Source of the DNA: Stutzerimonas stutzeri
GTDB taxonomy: Bacteria; Pseudomonadota; Gammaproteobacteria; Pseudomonadales; Pseudomonadaceae
Length of the DNA stretch: 24,806 nt
NCBI GenBank assembly: GCA_002339675.1
Contig: DDKB01000021.1
Location: 1 to 24,806, forward strand
Reading direction: 5' to 3'
The notes below the pieces were generated by a model. That model ran no database searches and was not told the origin of the DNA. It saw only the letters and a program-made list of their open reading frames with translations. The stretch's first letter is position 1. Each line of letters opens with the position of its first letter. A program made the translations under genes and the position numbers. Positions 18,761-24,806 of the stretch are shown here, piece after piece.

Positions 18761-19804
18761 TCAGAGATCGGCTTCGGCCAGGTCTTCGGTTACCGGGTTG
18801 GCCTTGGAGTTAGGCGCAACGACCAGCAACTTGTCACGAATCTGTTGCTCGATCTCGCGACCGATCTCCGGGTTCTCCTCGAGGAACTTGGCCGCATTGG
18901 CCTTGCCCTGACCGATTTTGTTTCCCTTGTAGGCGTACCAGGCGCCAGATTTCTCGACCAGGCCCTGCTGCACGCCCAGGTCGATGACCTCGCCGTTGCG
19001 GTAGATGCCCTTGCCATAGAGGATCTGGAACTCGGCCTGACGGAACGGCGGTGCAACCTTGTTCTTCACCACCTTGACCCGCGTTTCGCTGCCGACCACT
19101 TCGTCGCCCTCCTTCACCGCGCCGGTACGGCGGATGTCGAGACGAACCGAGGCGTAGAACTTCAGCGCGTTGCCGCCAGTGGTGGTTTCCGGGCTGCCGA
19201 ACATCACGCCGATCTTCATGCGGATCTGGTTGATGAAGATCACCAGGCAGTTGGCGTTCTTGATGTTACCGGTGATTTTGCGCAGCGCCTGGGACATCAG
19301 GCGGGCCTGGAGGCCGACGTGGGTATCGCCCATCTCGCCTTCGATTTCGGCCTTGGGGACCAGCGCGGCCACCGAGTCGACGATGATCACGTCGACCGCG
19401 TTGGAGCGCACCAGCATGTCAGTGATTTCCAGCGCCTGTTCGCCGGTGTCCGGCTGCGAAACCAGCAGGTCATCGACGTTGACGCCCAGCTTGCCGGCGT
19501 AGTCCGGATCCAGGGCGTGCTCGGCATCGACGAAGGCACAGGTCGCGCCCATCCGCTGCGCCTCGGCGATCACCGACAAGGTCAGCGTGGTCTTGCCGGA
19601 GGACTCCGGCCCGTAGATCTCGACGATCCGGCCCTTGGGCAGGCCACCAATGCCGAGCGCGATGTCCAGCCCCAGCGAGCCGGTGGAAATGGCGGGAATG
19701 GCCTGGCGATCGTGATCGCCCATGCGCATGACCGCGCCCTTGCCGAACTGCTTTTCGATCTGGCCCAAGGCAGCAGCCAAGGCGCGCTTCTTGTTCTCGT
19801 CCAT
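18761..19804 (-). CDS. recA: Recombinase RecA
   Basis: A 347-residue RecA, which forms filaments on single-stranded DNA for strand exchange and triggers LexA self-cleavage. The ATG at 19804 (MDENKKRALAAALGQIEKQF) has GAGGA upstream. Walker A GPESSGKTT is at residues 65-73, the DNA-binding/core blocks VIFINQIRMKIGVMFG and ETTTGGNALKFYAS are intact, and the acidic C-terminus (EDLAEADL) is present. It is first in an operon with recX and is controlled by the LexA box at 19846-19861. Confidence 0.99.
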   Translation of the reverse strand: MDENKKRALAAALGQIEKQFGKGAVMRMGDHDRQAIPAISTGSLGLDIALGIGGLPKGRIVEIYGPESSGKTTLTLSVIAEAQRMGATCAFVDAEHALDPDYAGKLGVNVDDLLVSQPDTGEQALEITDMLVRSNAVDVIIVDSVAALVPKAEIEGEMGDTHVGLQARLMSQALRKITGNIKNANCLVIFINQIRMKIGVMFGSPETTTGGNALKFYASVRLDIRRTGAVKEGDEVVGSETRVKVVKNKVAPPFRQAEFQILYGKGIYRNGEVIDLGVQQGLVEKSGAWYAYKGNKIGQGKANAAKFLEENPEIGREIEQQIRDKLLVVAPNSKANPVTEDLAEADL

Positions 19805-19845
19805 TACAATCCTCACTTGATCAAGAGGGCCAGAGGCCACGACAA

Positions 19846-19861
19846 CTGTATAAGTAGACAG
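19846..19861. promoter_or_regulatory. LexA (SOS) box of recA
   Basis: CTGTATAAGTAGACAG fits CTG-N10-CAG and is close to the ideal palindrome. It is 42 bases upstream of the recA ATG. A TTGCCT sequence on the minus strand (complement of 19873-19878) may be the -35 element, so the box would overlap the core promoter. Confidence 0.9.
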
Positions 19862-19888
19862 TATTAGAGCATAGGCAAAATCGACCGC

Positions 19889-20389
19889 CTAGCCCTCCAA
19901 GGGATTTTCTCCGCCGGCCAGGCGGATCAATCCGACGAGCGCCGCTTCCACGCTTTGCTCGCGAACCGCCAGACGATCGCCCTCAAACTGGAAGCGCCTC
20001 GCGGCGCACTGCGCATCGCCAACCCAGGCCAGCCATACCGTGCCGACCGGTTTGTCCGGCGAGCCACCACCAGGGCCCGCCACCCCGCTGACCGCGACGG
20101 CATAGCGGGCACCGCTGGCCTGCTGCGCACCCCGTGCCATGGCCTCGACTACCTCGCGGCTGACCGCGCCCGCGGTGCCGAACAGAGACGCCGGCACCTG
20201 CAGCTGGCGAGTCTTCTGGCGGTTGGAATAGGTGACGAAGCCCACTTCGAACCAGGCCGAACTGCCGGCGATCCGGGTGATGGCCTCGGCGATGCCGCCG
20301 CCGGTGCAGGATTCGGCAGTGCTCACCTGGGCCGCTTGCAGCTCCAGCACGCGGCCCAGCTGCGCGGCAAGGTCGGTCAGACGGGACAT
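19889..20389 (-). CDS. pncC: Nicotinamide-nucleotide amidohydrolase PncC (CinA C-terminal domain)
   Basis: A 166-residue stand-alone CinA C-terminal domain that hydrolyses nicotinamide mononucleotide to nicotinate mononucleotide in pyridine nucleotide recycling. Signature regions are VSTAESCTGGGIAEAITRIA, WFEVGFVTYSNRQKTRQL, and the catalytic/structural VSGVAGPGGGSPDKPVGTVW. The N-terminal COG1058 domain of full CinA is absent, as expected in pseudomonads. GGAG lies upstream of the ATG. It sits directly upstream of the recA promoter on the same strand; in related genomes mutS lies on its other side. Confidence 0.95.
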   Translation of the reverse strand: MSRLTDLAAQLGRVLELQAAQVSTAESCTGGGIAEAITRIAGSSAWFEVGFVTYSNRQKTRQLQVPASLFGTAGAVSREVVEAMARGAQQASGARYAVAVSGVAGPGGGSPDKPVGTVWLAWVGDAQCAARRFQFEGDRLAVREQSVEAALVGLIRLAGGENPLEG

Positions 20390-20458
20390 GGGCGCTCCGA
20401 AACGCAGGGAAAGGAGCGCTACCTTAGCAGCGGCCCCTTGCCTGGTCAGCCCCGAAGG

Positions 20459-20926
20459 CTACCGCACCGGCCAGTGACGCTGCATTTCCAGGAACAGGAA
20501 CGACGCGGTCCAGGTGATAAGGACCAGCCCCGTCAGTGCCTCGATTCCGGTCAGAAACCGAATCGGTCCGACCGGATGGATGTCGCCGAAACCCACCGTG
20601 GTGAAGGTGGTAAAGGAGAAATAGGCGCAGTCGAGCAGGCTGCCGCCGAATTCGCCGGCCAGCTCGCCCCAGCCCGGCGCGTGGTGCATCAAGTAGTAGG
20701 CAAAGGCGAATACCCAGACCTCTACCGCATGCGCGGTCAGTGCGCCGAAAACGCCAAACACGATGCCCACCCGATGGTGGACGTGTCGGCGCGGATGACC
20801 CGCAGAGAGGCGTGAGAGGAACTCGTAGTGCACCGCCACCGCGATCGCCACGACCAGCACGTTCACCAGCACCACCAGCAGCAGGTTCGTCGACGCGTCC
20901 GACGCGTGTTCCAGAGCAGTCATCAT
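20459..20926 (-). CDS. Two-transmembrane potassium channel family protein
   Basis: A 155-residue inner-membrane protein. It has a hydrophobic segment at about residues 12-35 (LLLVVLVNVLVVAIAVAVHY), another near 50-75, then a pore loop with the selectivity filter TTVGFGD (in FSFTTFTTVGFGDIHP) and a last helix LTGIEALTGLVLITWTASFL. This is the Ion_trans_2 arrangement without a RCK/TrkA_N regulatory domain. The start is ATG 20926 or the adjacent ATG 20923. It lies between pncC and the mutS remnant on the opposite strand to mutS. Ion specificity is inferred from the filter. Confidence 0.82.
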   Translation of the reverse strand: MMTALEHASDASTNLLLVVLVNVLVVAIAVAVHYEFLSRLSAGHPRRHVHHRVGIVFGVFGALTAHAVEVWVFAFAYYLMHHAPGWGELAGEFGGSLLDCAYFSFTTFTTVGFGDIHPVGPIRFLTGIEALTGLVLITWTASFLFLEMQRHWPVR

Positions 20927-21125
20927 CCGATCCCACGATAAAGTGTTGGCCGCAAGGGCGGCCCGCCCCAAGGCCCGCTGCGGGGCAGGCGACGGGCTGG
21001 CGCTCGGGGCCGCCCATGATAACCTTCCCGGTTTGTTTTCCGGCTAGCCGCCGCCCTTGCCGAGCGCCGCAGCACCGAGCCACGCCGGCGCCGACCCTCT
21101 GCACACCGCCCACGTATCGAGCCAT

Positions 21126-21176
21126 ATGTCACACGACCTGTCGCACCACACCCCGATGATGGGCGGTGACTCTTGA
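21126..21176 (+). pseudogene. mutS: 5' remnant of mutS, interrupted by an integrated element
   Basis: The frame reads MSHDLSHHTPMMGGDS and stops. Residues 4-12 (DLSHHTPMM) match the highly conserved MutS N-terminus, which in pseudomonads reads DLSQHTPMMQQY. mutS is the expected neighbour of recA/pncC. After the second ATG of PMM (21159-21161) similarity ends and the base composition changes. The insertion point is therefore about codon 12, within roughly 21150-21165. MutS is the mismatch-recognition ATPase, so the cell would lack it unless the remainder at the far end has its own start, or the element excises. No other part of mutS is in the window. Confidence 0.8.
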
Positions 21177-21832
21177 TAAATCAGCCCTAAGCCGCGTAGA
21201 TAGCGGGCTTCAGTGCATATTGTGTAGCTAGCGTGCGGCCTGCATTTAGCATTGGATGGCATGGAATGGCGCTGCGATTGCCCCATTTTTGCCCCAAGCC
21301 CCCGCCGCAAATGTCGAACAAAAAACGTCCGGTTTAGGTTTGAACAGGCCTATGGTCTGCATTCGCCGCAAGGGCTCGGCTCGAACGAAAGCAGCATATA
21401 TCCATGGAAGCACCGCCTTCGGGGCGAAGCTATTGGCATACCCGCAGGCGGCTGTTCAGTCCTACCCAAATTGAGCTGACGAACCTTGATCGCTTCGGTA
21501 TCCCGTCAAGCCCAGGGAGTGGGTACCGCTGCGTTTGATTGACGAGCTGTAGAGCGTATTCGCGACGGCTCAATCGCAGGTGTGATGTACGGACCTGCTG
21601 TCCGCACGGCTGATGGGGAAGTAGACGCCTCTTTTGATGCGAGTCACTTCGCGTCCTGCTGCCCTCTGCAAACGGGTCAAGTTCCTGAGCGACCGCCATC
21701 TGCGCTTGCCCCTATCCAACCTGAGCGACAGCGTGACGACAACTCGCCACTGGCATTTTTTGCTTACCAGAATGTTGTCAGTTTAGAGCACAAATCGCTG
21801 ATAAAAAACGTCATCGTGGTTTCACCTAACCC
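21177..21832. other. 656-base stretch without a recognisable gene
   Basis: Only short frames are present (44-89 codons), none with both a ribosome site and a recognisable domain. One plus-strand frame around 21525-21790 reads RLIDEL-stop-SVFATAQSQV-stop and continues with several stops, so it may be a decayed gene. Near the left edge are two direct copies of TTGCCCCA, 11 bases apart. This is where an integrase gene would be expected between the attachment site and an AlpA-like gene, and I see none. Confidence 0.5.
21278..21296. repeat. Two direct TTGCCCCA repeats one helical turn apart
   Basis: TTGCCCCA occurs at 21278-21285 and 21289-21296. The pair is 117 bases inside the mutS junction. 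Phased short direct repeats close to an element end are typical of integrase arm-type or excisionase sites. That role is a guess from position only. Confidence 0.3.
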
Positions 21833-22021
21833 ATGGGAGAACCACAGCTATGCCGAAACCATTTGTTTACTAGAGAAGCGGGCGAGATTTTGCGCTGCAG
21901 CGAGAGCACCCTGTTGCGGAGGCGCAAAGCAGTCCGCCGCTTTCCACAGCCTTTCCGGGCGGGGCAGCACTTGTTGTGGACTTCGGAGCAGTTAGTGCGA
22001 GGAATGCTGCTTCTGAAATAG
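21833..22021 (+). CDS. AlpA/excisionase-like small HTH protein, probably frameshifted near its start
   Basis: As read, a 62-residue protein from ATG 21833. From residue 13 on (TREAGEILRCSESTLLRRRK, then RFPQPFRAGQHLLWTSEQLV) it has the layout of AlpA/MerR-like HTH proteins: a helix-turn-helix, then F-P-x-P, a glycine turn, W and a final helix. Such proteins control integrase genes or aid excision. ATG 21833 has no ribosome site. A better-placed ATG at 21850, with GGGAG upstream, starts MPKPFV but stops after seven codons; removing one T from 21866-21868 would join it into MPKPFVTREAGEIL, a natural-looking start of a 56-residue protein. It could thus be a pseudogene, a sequencing error or a true alternative start. 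Confidence 0.55.
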   Translation: MGEPQLCRNHLFTREAGEILRCSESTLLRRRKAVRRFPQPFRAGQHLLWTSEQLVRGMLLLK

Positions 22022-22031
22022 CTCAGTTTAT

Positions 22032-22053
22032 CGCCGCAGTTCTAGCTGCGGCG
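22032..22053. terminator. Hairpin after the HTH gene
   Basis: CGCCGCAG (22032-22039) pairs with CTGCGGCG (22046-22053) over a 6-base loop. There is no T tract directly after it (ATTTTCCTT begins about 11 bases later), so it may be a weak terminator or a structured leader ahead of the DUF3987 gene. Confidence 0.4.
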
Positions 22054-22121
22054 GTACCGGCCACATTTTCCTTAACCTAAAAAATTCACATGCTTAGCAC
22101 GCTACGCATGGAGGAACCCAC

Positions 22122-23552
22122 ATGCCTCAAAAAGTCAGCTTCGATATGCCGCGGCCCTTACTGCCAAGCTTGGAAGCCTGCGCCCCATACCCAGTAGACG
22201 CTCTAGGCGAGGTTCTGGGGGGCGCCGCTAACGCCATCATCTCGGCCGTACAGGTACCTGATGCCCTGGCGGCACAGTCCGTCCTAGCAGCCGCTGCTAT
22301 GGCAGCTCAACCCCACGCAAACGTGGTACGTGGTGGGCAAGAGATCCCACTGAGTATTTTCTGCCTGTCGGTAGGCGAGTCGGGAGACCGAAAAAGCAGT
22401 GCAGACCGGATCGCCCTAAGCGCTCATCACTCTCACCAAAACCGGCTGGTCTCAGAGTTTGCACGGACAGTGAAGGAGCATCGCGACGCCACCGACGTTT
22501 TTCAGCGTTGCCGAGCAGCTGTTCTCGGCAGGCGAGGAGAACCCGACACACTATTGGCAGAACTGGCAAAACTGAAGGAGCCCAAAAACCCTCCTTCCCC
22601 GTTTATCCTGTGTGTGGAGCCCACCCTTGAGGGTCTGCATAAAAGCTTTTTGCATGGCCACCCGTCACAAGGATTTTTCAGCGATGAGGGTGGCCAGTTT
22701 CTGGGTGGGCACTCATTCAGGCCCGAGAACATGCTCAAAACCGTGTCCGGACTCTCCAGGATGTGGGATGGCGAACCCATCACCCGCACCCGCGCCAAAG
22801 AGGGAGAAAACGCGTCCCGCAGCGGCTGCCGGCTGAGTGCCCATCTGTTGATCCAGCCAGCCGTCGCTCAGGAAGTACTGACCAGTCGGGTCTTGCTGGG
22901 GCAAGGTTTTTTGGCTCGTTTTCTGGTCGCCTGGCCGGAGTCGCTATCAGGACACCGGCTGTACCGCGACGCTGACCCGACGAAAGACCCTCGGCTAATA
23001 TGCTATTGGCAGCGCATGAATGATCTGCTGACGCTTGCTTGCCCATTAAATGCTACGGGCGATTTGGCTCCACCGCCCTTGCATCTGGAGCGGGAGGCGC
23101 TATCGGCTTGGATCAAGATGCATGATGAAGTCGAGGTGTCGTTGGGCCGTGGTGGTGATCTACTAGAGATCAAGCCCACCGCTGCCAAAGCCGCGGAAAA
23201 CGCGCTCCGAATCGCTGGGGTCTTCGCGATTACTGAGGGCTCCTCCTCCATCACTCGCCCCCTAGTCGAACGTGCAGCCATGCTCATGAGGTGGTATCTG
23301 GAAGAGGCGTTGCGTGTGCTCCACCCGATCAAGATCGATACGCATCTAATCGAAGCGCAAAAGCTTTTCGAATGGCTCTGCGCTAGGGATTGGCAGCAGT
23401 TTTACGGACGTGACTTACAGCGCCTGGGCCCTCGTTTTGCCCGTAAGAGCGCAGCCTACCGCAACCAATTACTGAGAGTACTCGTGGAACATCGAATGTT
23501 AACTGCTACCGGAAACACCCTCTGCATTAATCCGCTGGCGTCACCCCGATAG
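22122..23552 (+). CDS. DUF3987 (YfjI-like) P-loop protein of the element, probable replication/helicase function
   Basis: A 476-residue protein. GGAGG at 22110-22114 precedes the ATG. A Walker A motif, GESGDRKS, lies at residues 85-92, and an acidic Walker B-like FFSDEGG at about 185-191. Further landmarks are FLARFLVAWPES and a C-terminal helical part (ENALRIAGVFAITEG, then LMRWYLEEALRV). This fits the DUF3987/YfjI family, found in prophages and integrative elements and related to primase-helicase replication proteins. It lies downstream of the HTH gene and directly upstream of the iteron-like repeats, the arrangement expected of a replication protein and its origin. No primase zinc or TOPRIM domain is visible, so a helicase role is the better guess. 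Confidence 0.8.
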   Translation: MPQKVSFDMPRPLLPSLEACAPYPVDALGEVLGGAANAIISAVQVPDALAAQSVLAAAAMAAQPHANVVRGGQEIPLSIFCLSVGESGDRKSSADRIALSAHHSHQNRLVSEFARTVKEHRDATDVFQRCRAAVLGRRGEPDTLLAELAKLKEPKNPPSPFILCVEPTLEGLHKSFLHGHPSQGFFSDEGGQFLGGHSFRPENMLKTVSGLSRMWDGEPITRTRAKEGENASRSGCRLSAHLLIQPAVAQEVLTSRVLLGQGFLARFLVAWPESLSGHRLYRDADPTKDPRLICYWQRMNDLLTLACPLNATGDLAPPPLHLEREALSAWIKMHDEVEVSLGRGGDLLEIKPTAAKAAENALRIAGVFAITEGSSSITRPLVERAAMLMRWYLEEALRVLHPIKIDTHLIEAQKLFEWLCARDWQQFYGRDLQRLGPRFARKSAAYRNQLLRVLVEHRMLTATGNTLCINPLASPR

Positions 23553-23572
23553 TAAAGTGGAGCATTGGTATA

Positions 23573-23617
23573 GGCGAAGAAGCGGCGACAGGCTGGGCCT
23601 GTCGCCGCTTCTTCGCC
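23573..23617. repeat. Perfect 21-base-arm hairpin containing the iteron unit in both arms
   Basis: The arms 23573-23593 and 23597-23617 are exact reverse complements, separated by only TGG. Each arm contains the 9-base unit found in the arrays downstream (GCGGCGACA at 23582-23590, TGTCGCCGC at 23600-23608). It starts 20 bases after the DUF3987 stop. It could terminate that transcript, although no T tract follows, or act as a structured part of a replication origin. Confidence 0.85.
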
Positions 23618-23654
23618 ATCCGGTCACCATTGGTAGCTGGGCCAACACGTGGTT

Positions 23655-23690
23655 TGTCGCCGCTGTCGCCGTTGTCGCCGTTGTCGCCGC
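23655..23690 (+). repeat. Four tandem 9-base repeats TGTCGCCGY
   Basis: Exact head-to-tail units at 23655, 23664, 23673 and 23682 (TGTCGCCGC, TGTCGCCGT twice, TGTCGCCGC). There are no spacers, so this is not a CRISPR array. The unit is the same as in the hairpin to the left and, inverted, in the array to the right. Confidence 0.9.
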
Positions 23691-23891
23691 CCTAAAGGGA
23701 GCAGCTGCGGATTGAATTGCTGTGATCAGAATCAAAAGCCCAAAGAGTTAGGTTCTGGTTGAGCTTCAAGAACACAATCCGTACTCATTAATCCATTGAT
23801 GTGGTAGTTGTAAAACTGAGGCGTTACAAATATCCAGTACTTTTTCGGTTATCGATTAAATACCAACCACCACGTCAGCAGCGTCCCTGTG
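23691..23891. other. AT-richer segment between the opposed repeat arrays
   Basis: About 200 bases with no convincing gene. It is distinctly richer in A and T than the flanking arrays, most of all around 23760-23870 (for example TCATTAATCCATTGATG and TTATCGATTAAATACC). In an iteron-type origin this would be the DNA-unwinding segment. I see no clear DnaA box. Confidence 0.45.
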
Positions 23892-23970
23892 ATGGCGACA
23901 GCGGCGACAGCGGCGACACACCCACAGAGCTAAGCACAACAACGGTGATGCCCTGGCGACATGTGCGACA
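23892..23970 (-). repeat. Inverted-orientation copies of the 9-base repeat
   Basis: GCGGCGACA occurs exactly at 23901-23909 and 23910-23918, preceded by a near copy at 23892-23900 (ATGGCGACA). Two further degenerate copies stand head to tail at 23953-23961 (CTGGCGACA) and 23962-23970 (TGTGCGACA). All are in the opposite orientation to the array at 23655-23690. Confidence 0.8.
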
Positions 23971-24071
23971 AATCCCAACCCCACCTCAGCGCAACAGTTG
24001 CTGACAGAGCACTGCAGGATCTGAAGCTCTTCCTCTGGATGGGAAAGCTTTTCCCTACCAGGGATCAGGTC

Positions 24072-24632
24072 CTACGCCGGAGTCCGCAGATACTCATAGA
24101 GGGTGGCCCGGCTGATGCCGAACTCGCGCGCCAGGGCGGCTTTCGGCTCGCGGGCTTCAACACGACGCAGTAGCTCTTCGATCCGGTTGTCGCACAGCGC
24201 TTTTTTCCTCCCTCGGTATACACCGCGTTGTTTCGCGAGGGAAATACCCTCGCGCTGCCGTTCACGAATCAACGCCCGCTCGAATTCGGCAAACGCCCCC
24301 ATGACCGATAGCAGCAGGTTGGCCATCGGCGAATCCTCGCCGGTGAAGGCCAGCGACTCTTTCACAAACTCGATCCGCACTCCCCGCCCGGTGAGCTGCT
24401 GCACCATGCGCCGCAGGTCATCGAGATTACGTGCCAGACGATCCATGCTGTGGACCACCAGGGTGTCACCCTCGCGGACGTAGTTGAGCAACGCTTCAAG
24501 CTGCGGTCGCTGCGTGTCCTTTCCGGACGCCTTGTCGATGAACACCTTGCCCACCTGAACGCCTTCAAGCTGCCGATCCGGGTTCTGGTCGAGCGTACTG
24601 ACCCGTATGTAACCAATCCGTTGTCCGTGCAT
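24072..24632 (-). CDS. Tn3-type serine resolvase/recombinase, orphan
   Basis: A 186-residue small serine recombinase. The catalytic Ser12 is in YIRVSTLDQNPDRQLEGVQV. The core blocks VVHSMDRLARNLDDLRRMVQ and FTGEDSPMANLLLSVMGAFA, then EFERALIRERQREG, closely resemble the TnpR resolvases of the Tn21/Tn501 group. The C-terminal HTH is AALAREFGISRATLYEYL. All catalytic features look intact. In Tn21-type transposons tnpA would follow on the same strand immediately to the left, but there is no transposase there and no 38-base terminal repeat. It therefore seems to be a solitary recombinase, perhaps left by a transposon or recruited for dimer resolution of the element. Confidence 0.9.
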   Translation of the reverse strand: MHGQRIGYIRVSTLDQNPDRQLEGVQVGKVFIDKASGKDTQRPQLEALLNYVREGDTLVVHSMDRLARNLDDLRRMVQQLTGRGVRIEFVKESLAFTGEDSPMANLLLSVMGAFAEFERALIRERQREGISLAKQRGVYRGRKKALCDNRIEELLRRVEAREPKAALAREFGISRATLYEYLRTPA

Positions 24633-24638
24633 GCCGTC

Positions 24639-24720
24639 TCTCAGCGAAATGTGTATAGCTGAGATTTTAAAGGCAGCCAGACAGATGCCAAATTATTGGA
24701 AAATCGACCCTATCTGGGCA
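24639..24720. promoter_or_regulatory. Possible res site and promoter region of the resolvase
   Basis: Just upstream of the resolvase start is the perfect inverted repeat TCTCAGC (24639-24645)/GCTGAGA (24658-24664). An AT-rich part follows with CCAA-N4-TTGG (around 24688-24699) and CAGAT...ATCTG further out. Tn3-family resolvases bind several imperfect palindromes at this place. I cannot align them to a known res site. Confidence 0.4.
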
Positions 24721-24754
24721 GGTTGGGGCTGGGTTTGGGGGTGTCTGGTTGGGG
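24721..24754 (+). repeat. G-rich direct repeats (GGTTGGGG)
   Basis: GGTTGGGG (24721-24728), GTTTGGGG (24733-24740) and GGTTGGGG (24747-24754). The run contains four tracts of three to five G separated by 2, 3 and 9 bases, which satisfies a G-quadruplex pattern. Nothing recognisable follows to the window end. Confidence 0.45.
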
Positions 24755-24806
24755 TATAGGTCAGATGGTCATCGGACGGCAGCAATCGGCCCAGAGTGTG
24801 TAAAAA

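Larger units (their letters stand above)
21162..24806. mobile_element. Left part of an integrated element in mutS (right end not in window)
   Basis: Everything from the mutS break to the window end is accessory in character: lower GC, sparse genes, a small HTH gene, a DUF3987 protein, repeat arrays and a Tn3-type resolvase. This is the layout of P4-like satellites and of integrative elements with an AlpA-type HTH and a YfjI-type protein. No integrase or other candidate for insertion is visible, so it is either encoded further right or lost. Extent and mobility are inferred. Confidence 0.7.

Noticed and set aside
18845..19867. 340-codon plus-strand open frame opposite recA
   Set aside because: Antisense shadow of recA; no recognisable domain and it runs through the recA promoter.
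21030..21300. tRNA or tmRNA gene as the attachment site of the element
   Set aside because: No cloverleaf or tRNA 3' end is visible at the junction; the mutS N-terminus explains the site better.
21252..21479. Two overlapping small plus-strand frames of about 72-75 codons in the left part of the element
   Set aside because: No ribosome site, no domain, and they overlap each other in different frames.
23655..23690. CRISPR array
   Set aside because: The units are 9 bases and directly contiguous with no spacers.
23801..24004. 67-codon GTG-started frame encoding GDSGDSGD
   Set aside because: It runs through the iteron-like repeats, has no ribosome site, and its repetitive residues simply reflect the 9-base DNA repeat.
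24060..24806. Tn3-family terminal inverted repeats and tnpA
   Set aside because: No GGGG-led 38-base repeat and no transposase frame could be found on either side of the resolvase within the window.
24693..24806. Minus-strand 37-codon frame open to the window edge
   Set aside because: Its product is Pro/Gln/Thr-rich with no recognisable similarity, and it spans the G-rich repeats; too short to support as a partial gene.

Overview
The window is a GC-rich gammaproteobacterial chromosome segment. Gene content and order point to Pseudomonas sensu lato, most likely the stutzeri group (Stutzerimonas); the species call is inference. Supporting signs are the divergent fpr/finR pair, the cinA(pncC)-recA-recX-LOG order, the pdxH/OmpA/esterase/dinG order and the strong G/C third-position bias. 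Nearly all genes up to about position 21030 look like intact, ordinary chromosomal genes.

Region 1 (1-8119) runs from a glycine-zipper lipoprotein (cut by the window edge) through a small membrane protein, pdxH, an OmpA-type lipoprotein, a serine esterase of the class C beta-lactamase fold, and the iron-sulfur helicase dinG. A divergent CopD-like membrane protein, a second OmpA-type lipoprotein and a two-gene unit ending in a SEC-C (YchJ-like) protein follow. dinG carries a good LexA box directly in front of its start. Region 2 (8180-9995) is fpr with its divergent LysR regulator finR; the 112-base gap between them holds two long palindromes.

Region 3 (10026-18242) contains an ErdR-like response regulator, an EamA transporter, a DTW-domain tRNA modification enzyme, a small exported PA3611-like protein, a phosphoketolase-like ThDP enzyme and a beta-CASP metallo-beta-lactamase ribonuclease, and a LOG-family nucleotide hydrolase. 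The phosphoketolase-like and beta-CASP genes are divergent and share an ANR/FNR-type box placed almost exactly midway. Region 4 (18294-20926) is recX-recA (with a LexA box), pncC and a two-helix potassium channel.

Region 5 (about 21126 to the end) is the striking part. Where mutS should follow, only its first dozen codons are present (MSHDLSHHTPMM), and the frame then runs into foreign sequence and stops at 21174-21176. From there the DNA is visibly less GC-rich and carries a small AlpA/excisionase-like HTH gene that looks frameshifted at its start, a DUF3987 (YfjI-like) P-loop protein, and a set of 9-base iteron-like repeats (TGTCGCCGY). The repeats lie in opposite orientations around an AT-richer segment, next to a 21-base perfect hairpin built from the same unit. 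An orphan Tn3-type resolvase follows. I read this as the left part of an integrated, probably self-replicating or satellite-like element that targets the 5' end of mutS. No integrase is visible and the right junction lies beyond the window. If the rest of mutS lies at the far end, excision would switch mismatch repair back on.
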